Assembly: GCA_001513105.1 (NCBI GenBank)
Contig: LFSH01000026.1
Coordinates: 1-64,000, forward strand
Direction of reading: 5' to 3'
DNA length: 64,000 nt
Source: Clostridiales bacterium DTU070
Lineage (GTDB): Bacteria; Bacillota; Clostridia; DSM-8532
A model generated the notes under the pieces. The model was not told where the DNA came from. It saw nothing but the letters and a program-made list of their open reading frames with translations, and did no database searches. The translations under genes were made by a program, and so were the position numbers. Of this stretch, positions 7,740 through 15,796 are shown piece by piece; position 1 is the first letter of the stretch, and each line of letters starts with the position of its first letter.

Positions 7740-8525
7740 ATGCTTCGAAAATATATCAGAATATACCTGGAATGCATAAAGATATCTGTATCAACAGCGA
7801 TGACATACAGGCTCAATTTTCTTCTGGACAATTTTATAATGCTTGTAAGCAATATTCTTTTCCCGCTGGTTACACTGCTGATTTACGGCTCGGGAGCGGA
7901 GTTCCCTAACTGGTCGCTGTACGAGGTTTTACTGATCCAGGCTGTGTTTACAATGTCAACAGCGATAGCCAATATCTTCTTTGGTGGTGTTTTATGGGTG
8001 ACAATGAGGCATATTATTGAGGGCAGCCTGGAAATTGTACTGATAAAGCCTGTAAACTGTCTTTTTTACCTGGTTGCGTCAACGGTTGAATTCGGCAGCC
8101 TTACCCTTTTTATCGGCGGAGTTGTAATGTTTGCCGTTGCCCTTTCACATGTCGGACCTGTTTCGATCCTGATGATTTTACAGTTCATTGTTCTTTTTTT
8201 GTCGGGAGTATGTGTTATGATGGGAATATCACTCATTATGGCCGCTACGTCATTCAAATGGGTAGGAAACTCAAGACTGCCCGAAATATTTGACAGCATC
8301 AAATACTTCGGGAGATATCCGCAGAATATTTTCCACAAAGCCATTTCAGCCGTTACTTCATTTATAATACCCGTTGCAATGATAGGATACTTCCCGGCGG
8401 CAGCGCTGCTGGGAGAAGCCGATTTCACGGCATTTATCGCCATATTGCCATGCTTTGTTTTTACGATGGGCGGAGTATTGCTGTTCAGGCATATGATTCG
8501 TTTATACGAAGGGGCAGGAGGGTAA
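7740..8525 (+). CDS. ABC-2 type permease subunit 2
   Basis: The second membrane subunit (261 aa), with about six transmembrane stretches such as LVTLLIYG and FIIPVAMIGYF. GGGAGG stands 6 nt before ATG 7740. It lies 20 bp after permease 1 and 4 bp before the ATPase, so the three are co-transcribed and should form one transporter. The direction is presumably export, since there is no binding protein in the operon. Confidence 0.8.
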   Translation: MLRKYIRIYLECIKISVSTAMTYRLNFLLDNFIMLVSNILFPLVTLLIYGSGAEFPNWSLYEVLLIQAVFTMSTAIANIFFGGVLWVTMRHIIEGSLEIVLIKPVNCLFYLVASTVEFGSLTLFIGGVVMFAVALSHVGPVSILMILQFIVLFLSGVCVMMGISLIMAATSFKWVGNSRLPEIFDSIKYFGRYPQNIFHKAISAVTSFIIPVAMIGYFPAAALLGEADFTAFIAILPCFVFTMGGVLLFRHMIRLYEGAGG

Positions 8526-8529
8526 TCAG

Positions 8530-9519
8530 TTGGCTATAATCGATGTAAGAAACTTAACAAAAACATACTGTACATACAAAAGGGGAAGCAGTTTCACCGA
8601 TACCCTGAAGAGCTTTTTCCACAGGGAGAAAATAATTGTAAATGCCGTCCGGGATGTAACATTCCAGGTTGATGAAGGGCAAATCGCCGGTATTCTGGGT
8701 CCTAACGGCGCGGGGAAATCCACAACTATTAAGATGCTTACGGGAACGCTGTATCCCACCGGCGGGCAAATATCGGTTATGGGTTATACACCTTTCAGGG
8801 ACAGGAGCACTTATGTGAACCATATTGGGGCGGTGTTCGGGCAGAAGTCGCAGCTTATATGGGATATTCCGCCTATAGACAGCTTTCATATGAACAAGGC
8901 CATTTACTCCATTCCCGAGAAGGAGTTCAGGAACACGCTGAATGAACTTACAGGCATGTTTGAACTGGAAGATGTAATTGAAAAACCAACCCGTGTCCTG
9001 TCCCTCGGCGAACGGATGAAATGTGAATTTGTGATGGCAATGCTGCATAAGCCCAAAATAGTTTTCCTTGATGAGCCGACAATAGGCCTGGATGTTATAG
9101 CCAAGCAGAAAATCAGGAGTTTTATCAAGGAAATGAACAGGCAGGGAGTTACTTTCATTCTCACGACACATGACCTTGAGGATGTTGAACAGCTTGCCCG
9201 GAAAGTAATTATAATCAACCACGGACAGAAGGTTTTTGATGATACCCTTCAGAATCTGAAAATGAATCTCGGACAGAAAAAAATCATACGCCTTGTCCTG
9301 TCAAAGCCTGTAGCTGAATTTGAACTTAACGGCATAAAGGTAATTGAAAAGAACTCGGATTATGAATATACGCTGGAAGTCAGCCTTGAAAACAACTCAA
9401 TAAACTCGGTAATAAAGCAGTTGTCGGAAATGTGCGAGTTCTCGGATATATCCATCAAGGAACTTCCGATGGAAAAAATCATAACCGAAATATATGAAAA
9501 TGGGCTCAAGGAAGCGTGA
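8530..9519 (+). CDS. ABC transporter ATPase (COG4586-like)
   Basis: The energising subunit for the two permeases upstream. The Walker A motif GPNGAGKST is at residues 57-65, the signature is LSLGERMKCE (LSLGE instead of LSGGQ), Walker B is KIVFLDEPT and the switch histidine is in TTHD. About 35 residues precede the normal NBD start, and an 80-residue tail follows, both typical of this subgroup. The TTG start at 8530 is supported by GGAGGG 7 nt upstream and by the lack of any other start. Confidence 0.88.
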   Translation: MAIIDVRNLTKTYCTYKRGSSFTDTLKSFFHREKIIVNAVRDVTFQVDEGQIAGILGPNGAGKSTTIKMLTGTLYPTGGQISVMGYTPFRDRSTYVNHIGAVFGQKSQLIWDIPPIDSFHMNKAIYSIPEKEFRNTLNELTGMFELEDVIEKPTRVLSLGERMKCEFVMAMLHKPKIVFLDEPTIGLDVIAKQKIRSFIKEMNRQGVTFILTTHDLEDVEQLARKVIIINHGQKVFDDTLQNLKMNLGQKKIIRLVLSKPVAEFELNGIKVIEKNSDYEYTLEVSLENNSINSVIKQLSEMCEFSDISIKELPMEKIITEIYENGLKEA

Positions 9520-9704
9520 AACTTTATTTCCTAAAAACACGCGAAATCGGATCCCAGAAGATTTCCGGGCATATCGGGTGTCATTGCCGTATCCGGTCAG
9601 TGTTTTGGGGAGATATGAAGGATTCCGCTGAAAAATCGCTTTGCAGGGGCGGAGAATAAGGTAACCGGGATAAACAGGTCGCGGTGAAATTGTCCTTACA
9701 TGTG
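9520..9704. other. Intergenic segment without recognised content
   Basis: About 185 bp between the ABC operon and the tetR promoter. No ORF with a ribosome site, clear terminator or repeat was seen. Confidence 0.5.
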
Positions 9705-9733
9705 TTGACAATTACTTGTATTGCATATACAAT
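9705..9733 (+). promoter_or_regulatory. Promoter of the TetR regulator
   Basis: Perfect TTGACA (9705-9710), 17 bp, TACAAT (9728-9733). The operator at 9736-9749 sits right on the predicted start of transcription. Confidence 0.85.
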
Positions 9734-9735
9734 TA

Positions 9736-9749
9736 ACTAAACGGTTAGT
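9736..9749. promoter_or_regulatory. Probable TetR operator 1
   Basis: ACTAAACGGTTAGT is an almost perfect dyad (ACTAA / TTAGT) two bases after the -10 box. The same half-site GGTTAGT recurs in a longer dyad at 10402-10421 before the next gene, which suggests that the TetR protein encoded between them binds both. Confidence 0.65.
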
Positions 9750-9775
9750 AAATATTATTTCGGGGGATTGAATAC

Positions 9776-10387
9776 ATGCGTGACTCTGTTGAAACGAGGG
9801 CGAGAATACTGAAAACAGCTGAGAGAATATTCTCGGAAGAAGGTTTTGACGGCGCCAGGGTGGATACTATAGCAAAGGAAGCCGGGGTAAACAAGGCTCT
9901 GATCTATTATTATTTCAAAAGCAAGGAAGAAATACTCGAAACCATATTGTCCGGCCTTTTTGAAGATGCAAAGAATATGATTATCCGGTCTGCTGAAAAC
10001 ACACCGGATATTTCAGGCGACAATTACAGAGAGCTGTTTGATATGTATATCGATTTTGTAACGAAAAACAGAAAGATTATAAAAATAGCCGTAGCCGAGT
10101 CGGCGAAGGATAATAAGAAGTCTTCAGTAATAATGGAGCTTGGAAAGATCATTGTCAATGCTGAAATTGAAAAAATCCGAAGGAGTTATAACGCGAAAGG
10201 CCTTCATTTTCCTGAAGATGAAAAGGAACTGCTTGTTATGGAATTCTTTACCGGCCTCATGCCCTTTTTGGCGTACGCGTTATATAAGGAGCAATGGGAG
10301 AGCGTGTACAACATCAGCGAGGATGAACTCCGTGAAACACTTTACCGTGTGTACCAAAAAACACATCTGGCAGCTCACCTGGAATAA
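9776..10387 (+). CDS. TetR family transcriptional regulator
   Basis: A one-component repressor of 203 aa. The N-terminal TetR helix-turn-helix is clear: RARILKTAERIFSEEGFDG, then TIAKEAGVNKALIYYYFKSKEE at about residues 28-50. The rest is the variable ligand domain, with nothing that names the ligand. The start is the ATG 8 nt after GGGGGATT. Its promoter is overlapped by operator 1, so it should repress itself. Operator 2 lies between it and the EFR1-type gene downstream, its likely target. Confidence 0.92.
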   Translation: MRDSVETRARILKTAERIFSEEGFDGARVDTIAKEAGVNKALIYYYFKSKEEILETILSGLFEDAKNMIIRSAENTPDISGDNYRELFDMYIDFVTKNRKIIKIAVAESAKDNKKSSVIMELGKIIVNAEIEKIRRSYNAKGLHFPEDEKELLVMEFFTGLMPFLAYALYKEQWESVYNISEDELRETLYRVYQKTHLAAHLE

Positions 10388-10401
10388 ATTTTTTTATGCA
10401 T

Positions 10402-10421
10402 AACTAACCAACCGGTTAGTT
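10402..10421. promoter_or_regulatory. Probable TetR operator 2
   Basis: AACTAACC (10402-10409), spacer AACC and GGTTAGTT (10414-10421) form a perfect 8-bp dyad 33 bp before the EFR1-type gene. An AT-rich TATATT follows, which may be a -10 box. It shares GGTTAGT with operator 1. Confidence 0.65.
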
Positions 10422-10453
10422 ACATATATTATATATGAAGAGGGGTAAGGAAA

Positions 10454-11452
10454 ATGAATTCTTTCAGTGAGGCGAAAAAGAACCTGAGCATTAAAATTTA
10501 CTACTTTTCGGCAACGGGGAACACAAAATACGGACTTAAACTTCTTCAGCATTATCTTGCTTCAAAGGGGCACAGCTGTGAACTGAAACCTGTGGAAAAC
10601 GAAGAAAGCATATGCTATGACTGCGATTTATTGGGATTTGCCTCTCCTGTGTACGGGGGCTGCCCGGCAAAAATTGTCCTTGACTTTATCGGGCGATCGA
10701 AAACCTTTGAAAAAACCGTTCCTGCGTTTACCGTACTCTGTCCGTGCTCAACGATGGGGTATTGGGGAAGCAGGGAGATTTTCACTGATGCCCTGAAAGA
10801 AAAAAGCATACAGGTAATCGCCAGCCTCGGGTTCCTGGGCAATCCGAGCCATCCGATTGTGCTCGGTTCACTTAACAAGGGAAAACCCTTTGTAAAATCC
10901 TTTGCTGACGGAACGGGCAGGCCAAATGAGATTGATGCGGCTCAAATAAAGGAGTTTTCCGGGAAGCTGATTGATATCTTTAAAGATTATACGGCAGGGA
11001 AAAAGGTAAAAAAACCGAGGTACAGCAGAATTAAAAGGTGGGTTTCAAATACGGTCAGGGCCAGGGAGATTGAGCTGATAAATGAAACTTCACTGGAGGT
11101 TTACGGGGATAAATGCGTGAAATGCGGCATATGCGTGAAAGAATGCCCTGTCGGGGCATTATCGCTTGATCCGTATCCTGTGCGGGATATGAGTAAATGC
11201 TTCAGCTGCCAGAAATGTATAAATTATTGTCCAAAGCATGCCCTCTATATCAAGGGAATCAGGATTATCGGCTATTACAACCGGAAAAAACTTAATGATG
11301 AAGAGCTGCTGATCAAACATACAAAGGGAAGCACACAGCGACCGCGTCAGAAGAAACCGGTTTTGCTGCGGATTTTGAGTACAGGATTCGGGATGGTAAT
11401 TGTTATCATGCTTCGGAGCATTACCGACAAACTGCTGATTCAGCGGGAGTAA
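10454..11452 (+). CDS. EFR1-type flavodoxin / 2[4Fe-4S] ferredoxin protein
   Basis: A redox protein with two parts. The N-terminal flavodoxin-like domain binds phosphate through YFSATGNTKYG (about residues 17-27). A C-terminal ferredoxin segment carries two cluster motifs, CVKCGICVKECP and CFSCQKCINYCP. The tail has a hydrophobic stretch (FGMVIVIML) that may touch the membrane. Members of this EFR1 family are common in anaerobes, but electron donor and acceptor are unknown. RBS and ATG 10454 are clear. It is probably controlled by the TetR protein upstream and ends at a terminator. Confidence 0.88.
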   Translation: MNSFSEAKKNLSIKIYYFSATGNTKYGLKLLQHYLASKGHSCELKPVENEESICYDCDLLGFASPVYGGCPAKIVLDFIGRSKTFEKTVPAFTVLCPCSTMGYWGSREIFTDALKEKSIQVIASLGFLGNPSHPIVLGSLNKGKPFVKSFADGTGRPNEIDAAQIKEFSGKLIDIFKDYTAGKKVKKPRYSRIKRWVSNTVRAREIELINETSLEVYGDKCVKCGICVKECPVGALSLDPYPVRDMSKCFSCQKCINYCPKHALYIKGIRIIGYYNRKKLNDEELLIKHTKGSTQRPRQKKPVLLRILSTGFGMVIVIMLRSITDKLLIQRE

Positions 11453-11461
11453 ACACGAAAC

Positions 11462-11502
11462 AGGAACTTTGCCCCGATTTATGGGACAGAGTTCCTTTCA
11501 CT
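11462..11502 (+). terminator. Terminator after the EFR1-type gene
   Basis: AGGAACT (11462-11468) pairs with AGTTCCT (11490-11496), with inner TG-CCC/GGG-CA pairing. It is followed by TTCACTT, a weak U tract. Confidence 0.6.
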
Positions 11503-11875
11503 TGCATGCAGCCGCGAAATGCCATACAGCCGTCACACGGCCGTGTATCCGGTTAATCCCGGCAAAAGGAATTATCTAAATGTTTACAAGTGTACTTTAT
11601 TCATACCGCCGTATGCGTCGTGTTGCATAAACGGTGAATATTTGCTGTTGCGGGTTTAGGGTGTTTAAATAAAACCTGAAGTCATGGACAGTCAGTCCGG
11701 TATTCATTTCCTGTAAAAAAATGCTCCGGCTATAACTGATTAATTTTGTTTTAAAATTAATAATATTTTACAAGAGAATCCCCGGGTGCAGCTATACAAT
11801 TTAGGTATGGAGCCAGGATTTATTACTGCTGCAGTTTTGACTGTAAATCATAATTGAGAAAAGAGGCGTCTACCT
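11503..11875. other. Long intergenic region before the MtaA-like gene
   Basis: About 370 bp, AT-rich towards the right, with no ORF carrying a ribosome site and no convincing riboswitch motif. TATACAAT near 11793-11800 and CATAAT near 11850 are possible -10 boxes, but no -35 box stands at the right distance. A long 5' UTR or a binding site for a regulator is possible. Confidence 0.4.
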
Positions 11876-12919
11876 ATGAATTCGTATGAACGTGTTGCAA
11901 TGGCACTGTCGCATAAGGAAGCGGACAGGGTGCCTGTATATCCCATTTTGAGCGGTGTAACAAGAAAACTTGTTAATGCCACATATGAGCAGTGGGCTAC
12001 CGATGCAGAAATATGCGCGGAGGCTTTTATAAAGTCCACTGAAGAGTTTGATATAGACTGTGTTGTTACACTGATTGATTTGTCGGTGGAATGTGATGCC
12101 TGGGGGCAGAAAATTATATTCCCTGAAAACGAGGCTGCGCGTCCTGATTATTCCAACAGCGTGATAAAGGAAATAGAAGACTATGCAAAAATCAGGAAGG
12201 CAGACTACCGCACGTCGAAACGCATGATGATGCATATAGATGTGTGCCGCCGCCTTGTGGACAGGCTGAAGGGAAAAAAGCCCGTAGTGGCGTTTGTGTT
12301 CGGACCCCTTGGTGTGCTTTCAATGCTTCGCGGTCAGCAGGATATGTATATGGACATTTATGATGACCCCGATGCCGTTACAGCGGCCGTAAAGGAAGTT
12401 AATGAAACGCTTAAGGATTATGTTGCCGCATTGTGCGACACAGGCGTTGATGCTGTCATGCTGGATACGCTTTTTGCATCAGGCTCAATCATGTCGAAGG
12501 AACTATGGTATAAAATGGAAGGGGTTTTTGTAAAGGAACTTGCTGACGTCATCCGTCAGAAGAATTGCCTTACAATGGTTCATAACTGTGGAAAACGGGT
12601 TTACTTTGATGTGCAGATAGAGACCATGAAACCCGCGGCAATCTCATTTTTATACCCGCCCGATGACTGTAAGGACTTTGCAGAGTGCAAGGAAAAATAC
12701 GGTAACATAACTACGCTGATAGGATGCGTGACACCGGCAAATGCCGTTATAGGCACCGATGAGGAATGGGATGCCCAATGCCGTGAGCATATTGATGCAA
12801 TGGCAAAGGGAGGCGGATTCATACTGGCAACAGGCTGCGAATACCCTGCAAATGCTTCATTCGACAGGGCAAGGCGAATGATAGAGATTGCGAAAACCTA
12901 CGGGAAGTATAACAAATGA
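11876..12919 (+). CDS. URO-D superfamily methyltransferase (MtaA/CmuA-like)
   Basis: A TIM-barrel protein of 347 aa in the uroporphyrinogen decarboxylase superfamily. It is not HemE because the N-terminal RQAGRY motif is missing. Instead it has the zinc ligands of corrinoid methyltransferases: H236-x-C238 in MVHNCGKRV and C321 in ATGCEYPAN. It should therefore transfer a methyl group between a thiol and a methyl-corrinoid. No corrinoid protein or substrate methyltransferase is next to it, so the substrate is unknown. Its stop overlaps the start of the CobW-type GTPase (ATGA), so the two are coupled. Confidence 0.85.
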   Translation: MNSYERVAMALSHKEADRVPVYPILSGVTRKLVNATYEQWATDAEICAEAFIKSTEEFDIDCVVTLIDLSVECDAWGQKIIFPENEAARPDYSNSVIKEIEDYAKIRKADYRTSKRMMMHIDVCRRLVDRLKGKKPVVAFVFGPLGVLSMLRGQQDMYMDIYDDPDAVTAAVKEVNETLKDYVAALCDTGVDAVMLDTLFASGSIMSKELWYKMEGVFVKELADVIRQKNCLTMVHNCGKRVYFDVQIETMKPAAISFLYPPDDCKDFAECKEKYGNITTLIGCVTPANAVIGTDEEWDAQCREHIDAMAKGGGFILATGCEYPANASFDRARRMIEIAKTYGKYNK

Positions 12920-13893
12920 CCAGGATTGATCTTGTAACGGGATTTTTAGGCGCAGGTAAAACCACCTTTATTAAAAAATACGGAAGTTACCTTAAACGGA
13001 AAAACATAAATTTTGCAGTTGTGGAAAATGAGTTCGGCGCGGCAGGGGTAGACTCCGCAATTCTGCAGAGCGAGTTCGGGAATGTAACCGAGCTTGCCGG
13101 CGGCTGTATCTGCTGTACAATGAAAACAGGCTTTCACCAGGTATTAAGCGAGCTATCGCAGACATACGACCGGATAATAGTGGAGCCTTCCGGAATCTTC
13201 AACTGTGATGATTTTTTTGACGTTATTTCAAACCCCGACCTGAAAGACAGATGCCTGCCCGGGATGTGCATAACCCTTATAGACCCGCACACCATTGACA
13301 AACTTGACGGGGCGGAACGCTCGGTTTTAGCTGCCGAACTTTCGGATACAGGATGTATTTTATGGACGAAGATGGACATGCCCCCGCAAATTGACATAAA
13401 CAGGGCAAAAGACCGTATAAAAGACATTGTTAAGGATATAGGAGTTGAAGAGGACATTCCATGCTATCCGACTCCGTCGCATACTCTCGGGGATGAGGAT
13501 TTTGAAAAGCTGATGGAGGTTAGCTCGGTCCGGAGAATGCATATAAGAACATATACCGACCATACCATGGTTTTTCAGAGCGCAAGGATATACCCTGAAG
13601 GGGTTTACTCGGTTAAGGACATTGAGAGCTGCGTTGAGCAATTAACATCCTGTGGCGAATACGGAGAGATTTCCCGCATCAAGGGCTTTGTTAAGTCACA
13701 TGATGGAACGATGGCGGTAAACTGCACCGTAAGCGACAGGCAGTTTGAGATCCTGGACGCGGGCTGGGCAATGCTGAATGTTATCGGAAGAAATCTCAAC
13801 AGGGAAAAAATAATCCAATGCCTGAACTACTATGCTATACAGTGGCCCCGTACAAGAGGGGGATCGCACAGAGGAACAGGGACTTTGTCCTGA
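12916..13893 (+). CDS. CobW/G3E family GTPase (metallochaperone type)
   Basis: A P-loop GTPase of the G3E group (CobW, HypB, UreG relatives). Walker A is GFLGAGKTT at residues 9-17, the metal-binding CxCC lies in GGCICCTM near residue 65, and WTKMD is the guanine-specificity motif. Family members deliver zinc or other metals to client enzymes. The ATGA overlap with a predicted zinc methyltransferase suggests that this is its client; this is inference. The gene runs into its own terminator stem. The C-terminal CobW_C-like part (about residues 210-305) is present. Confidence 0.87.
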   Translation: MTRIDLVTGFLGAGKTTFIKKYGSYLKRKNINFAVVENEFGAAGVDSAILQSEFGNVTELAGGCICCTMKTGFHQVLSELSQTYDRIIVEPSGIFNCDDFFDVISNPDLKDRCLPGMCITLIDPHTIDKLDGAERSVLAAELSDTGCILWTKMDMPPQIDINRAKDRIKDIVKDIGVEEDIPCYPTPSHTLGDEDFEKLMEVSSVRRMHIRTYTDHTMVFQSARIYPEGVYSVKDIESCVEQLTSCGEYGEISRIKGFVKSHDGTMAVNCTVSDRQFEILDAGWAMLNVIGRNLNREKIIQCLNYYAIQWPRTRGGSHRGTGTLS

Positions 13894-13922
13894 ATTAACG
13901 GACAGGTCCTTGTTCCTTTTTG
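13871..13922 (+). terminator. Terminator after the CobW-type gene
   Basis: AGGAACA (13872-13878) and TGTTCCT (13911-13917), with inner GGAC/GTCC pairing, form a long stem followed by a T run. The 5' arm lies inside the last codons of the CDS. Confidence 0.8.
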
Positions 13923-13948
13923 TCAATACTATTCAGTAATGTTATACT
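13920..13948 (+). promoter_or_regulatory. Promoter of the HAD phosphatase gene
   Basis: TTGTCA (13920-13925), 17 bp, TATACT (13943-13948), directly after the preceding terminator. Confidence 0.7.
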
Positions 13949-13994
13949 ATATTTAAAAAACCAGGGGACCTGCCCCATGGGCGGAGAGGGTAAT

Positions 13995-14651
13995 ATGAAG
14001 TATAAAGCGGTTATTTTTGACATGGACGGAACAATAGTCAATTCAATATTCGGTATTATGCATTCAATGAATAACGTGCTTGCAAGGCACGGGCTTGAAT
14101 TGATAAATGTTGATCAGTGCAAATCCTTTGTAGGAAACGGGATAAAGGAACTGGTGAGAAAGGTGGCCGGGATAAACAGCCCGGATGACCCCCTGCTGGA
14201 GCAGTATTATCGTGATATGCTCGAAGAGTATTCAAAAAACTGGGACTACCGGATGTATGTCTACGACGGTATTATTGAACTGCTGGATTTTCTTGCGCAG
14301 AAAAATATAAAACTTGGAGTGAACACAAACAAGGATGAAGACATCGCAAAACTGATTGCGGAAAAATACTTCCCGGGTTACTTTTCATACCTGGTGGGGG
14401 GAAGAACCAACATTCCGAAAAAACCCGATCCTGCCGGTGCTTTACTGGTTGCTGAAAAACTTGGCGCCGATCCCCGGCGGTGCATTTATGTCGGCGACAG
14501 CAATGTCGACATACGGACCGCGAGAAATGCAGGCATGTTTGCTGTCGGAGCATTATGGGGGTTCAGGAGCAGGGAAGAATTGCTGAATGAAGGCGCCGAT
14601 GCTGTTATCGAAAAGCCGATGGAGCTGACCGGAATTCTAAGCCTTACTTAA
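13995..14651 (+). CDS. HAD family hydrolase (phosphoglycolate-phosphatase-like)
   Basis: A cytoplasmic phosphatase of the haloacid dehalogenase superfamily. Motif I FDMDGTIVNS is at residues 8-17, motif II is NTNK, and motif III/IV is KPDPAG…YVGDSNVDI. The helical cap and 218-aa length match Gph/PpaX-like enzymes, but the substrate is not certain. ATG 13995 follows GGAGAGGG; the in-frame start at 13920 lies in the promoter and is rejected. It overlaps the convergent hydrolase gene by 15 bp. Confidence 0.88.
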   Translation: MKYKAVIFDMDGTIVNSIFGIMHSMNNVLARHGLELINVDQCKSFVGNGIKELVRKVAGINSPDDPLLEQYYRDMLEEYSKNWDYRMYVYDGIIELLDFLAQKNIKLGVNTNKDEDIAKLIAEKYFPGYFSYLVGGRTNIPKKPDPAGALLVAEKLGADPRRCIYVGDSNVDIRTARNAGMFAVGALWGFRSREELLNEGADAVIEKPMELTGILSLT

Positions 14652-15422
14652 TATAAATTTTTCCAGGGCATCCATTGCTATGCGGTCATGTCCTTTGCTG
14701 AACATGTGGCCTGCGCCTTCGATCTCGAGATATTCGCACTGTTTGTACACTTCCCGCGCTTTTCTTGAATAGGAAATGTCGACAATTTCATCCCTTGTCC
14801 CATGAATAAGAAGGACAGGCCTGTCGTAACCGCGAATTTCATCATATATATTCATGTTTATAACCGCCTTTGCATACACATCACCCAGCTTCATAGGGAA
14901 ATGACTGATTACGGGCGGAATATTACTGGGATCAAATTTTGCAAACATCATCCTGCCGCGGCGTGCATCGTCGGGAATGCAAAGCGCGGGGTAAATCAAA
15001 ATAAGACGTTCTATCCGGTCAGGTATTTTTGCTGCCGTTAATGCGCAGACAACTCCTCCCTGGCTGAAGCCTATAAGCGAGATATGTTCATGATCCACAT
15101 CATCCCTTTGCCTCACATACTCTATAACGGCCATGAGATCTTCCACTTCGGTCAGAACCGACATCTCTGACTGCCTGCCGTCACTTTTGCCCTTAAGACA
15201 TCCGCCGCAGAAATCGAAGGTAAATGCCGCCATTCCAAGGCCGGCTAAAAATTCCGCGTAATGCTTTACAGAACGCTGGTCTGCCATGAAACCGTGGCAG
15301 ATGATTATGGCCGGCAGTACTTCCGTACCTGTCCTGAATACATAGCCGCGAATGGTTAAACTGCCGCGCCTGCAGGAAAAAGGCCGGCGGGTAACAACTG
15401 GTGTATTGTTTTCTTTATCCAT
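14637..15422 (-). CDS. Alpha/beta hydrolase (esterase/acyltransferase type)
   Basis: A serine hydrolase of 261 aa. The nucleophile elbow is GFSQGG with S120, the acid is D211 in HGTRDE and the base is H239 in GAGHMF, so the triad is complete. The oxyanion segment CHGFMADQR precedes it. This pattern is seen in carboxylesterases and feruloyl-esterase-like proteins of plant-degrading bacteria; the substrate is not determined. No signal peptide is present. The start ATG 15422 has GGAGGG 11 nt upstream. Confidence 0.88.
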   Translation of the reverse strand: MDKENNTPVVTRRPFSCRRGSLTIRGYVFRTGTEVLPAIIICHGFMADQRSVKHYAEFLAGLGMAAFTFDFCGGCLKGKSDGRQSEMSVLTEVEDLMAVIEYVRQRDDVDHEHISLIGFSQGGVVCALTAAKIPDRIERLILIYPALCIPDDARRGRMMFAKFDPSNIPPVISHFPMKLGDVYAKAVINMNIYDEIRGYDRPVLLIHGTRDEIVDISYSRKAREVYKQCEYLEIEGAGHMFSKGHDRIAMDALEKFILSKA

Positions 15423-15654
15423 TTATAACATGTCCCTCCATGAATACCCTCCTGTATGAAAAGGCGGAGGTATTCCTGCAATTATTCCGATAAAATCTCA
15501 TATTAAATTATATAATGGTCGGGGATTGCAAATCCAGTATAAAAAAATGCAATGCACTCATGGCGTGTTATGTAAAGAATTCATAATATGAAAGACAGGC
15601 TTTAGGTTTTTTCATTTTACTAAGCAAAAACCAATCAAGCATCATTATACAGTT
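15423..15654. other. Divergent intergenic region
   Basis: About 230 bp between the alpha/beta hydrolase start and the promoter of the ABC exporter. It is AT-rich, with a TATAAT on both strands near 15510 but no well-spaced -35 box. No ORF or RNA element was recognised. Confidence 0.4.
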
Positions 15655-15682
15655 TTGTTGTTAATTTCCTGGTGTATATAAT
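15655..15682 (+). promoter_or_regulatory. Promoter of the ABC exporter pair
   Basis: TTGTTG (15655-15660), 16 bp, TATAAT (15677-15682). Confidence 0.6.
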
Positions 15683-15796
15683 GAATCGGACATTTCGCGG
15701 CAGCTATGGAAAAAAACCGAAAGGTGTCTTATAATAAATAAGATGAAATATTTTACGGGCAGTCCTTCATTCTTTCTTGTTGCTCAGGGAGACAAA

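Noticed and set aside
8554-9222. 222-codon antisense ORF in the ABC ATPase gene
   Set aside because: Shadow of the clear ATPase frame; no domain recognised.
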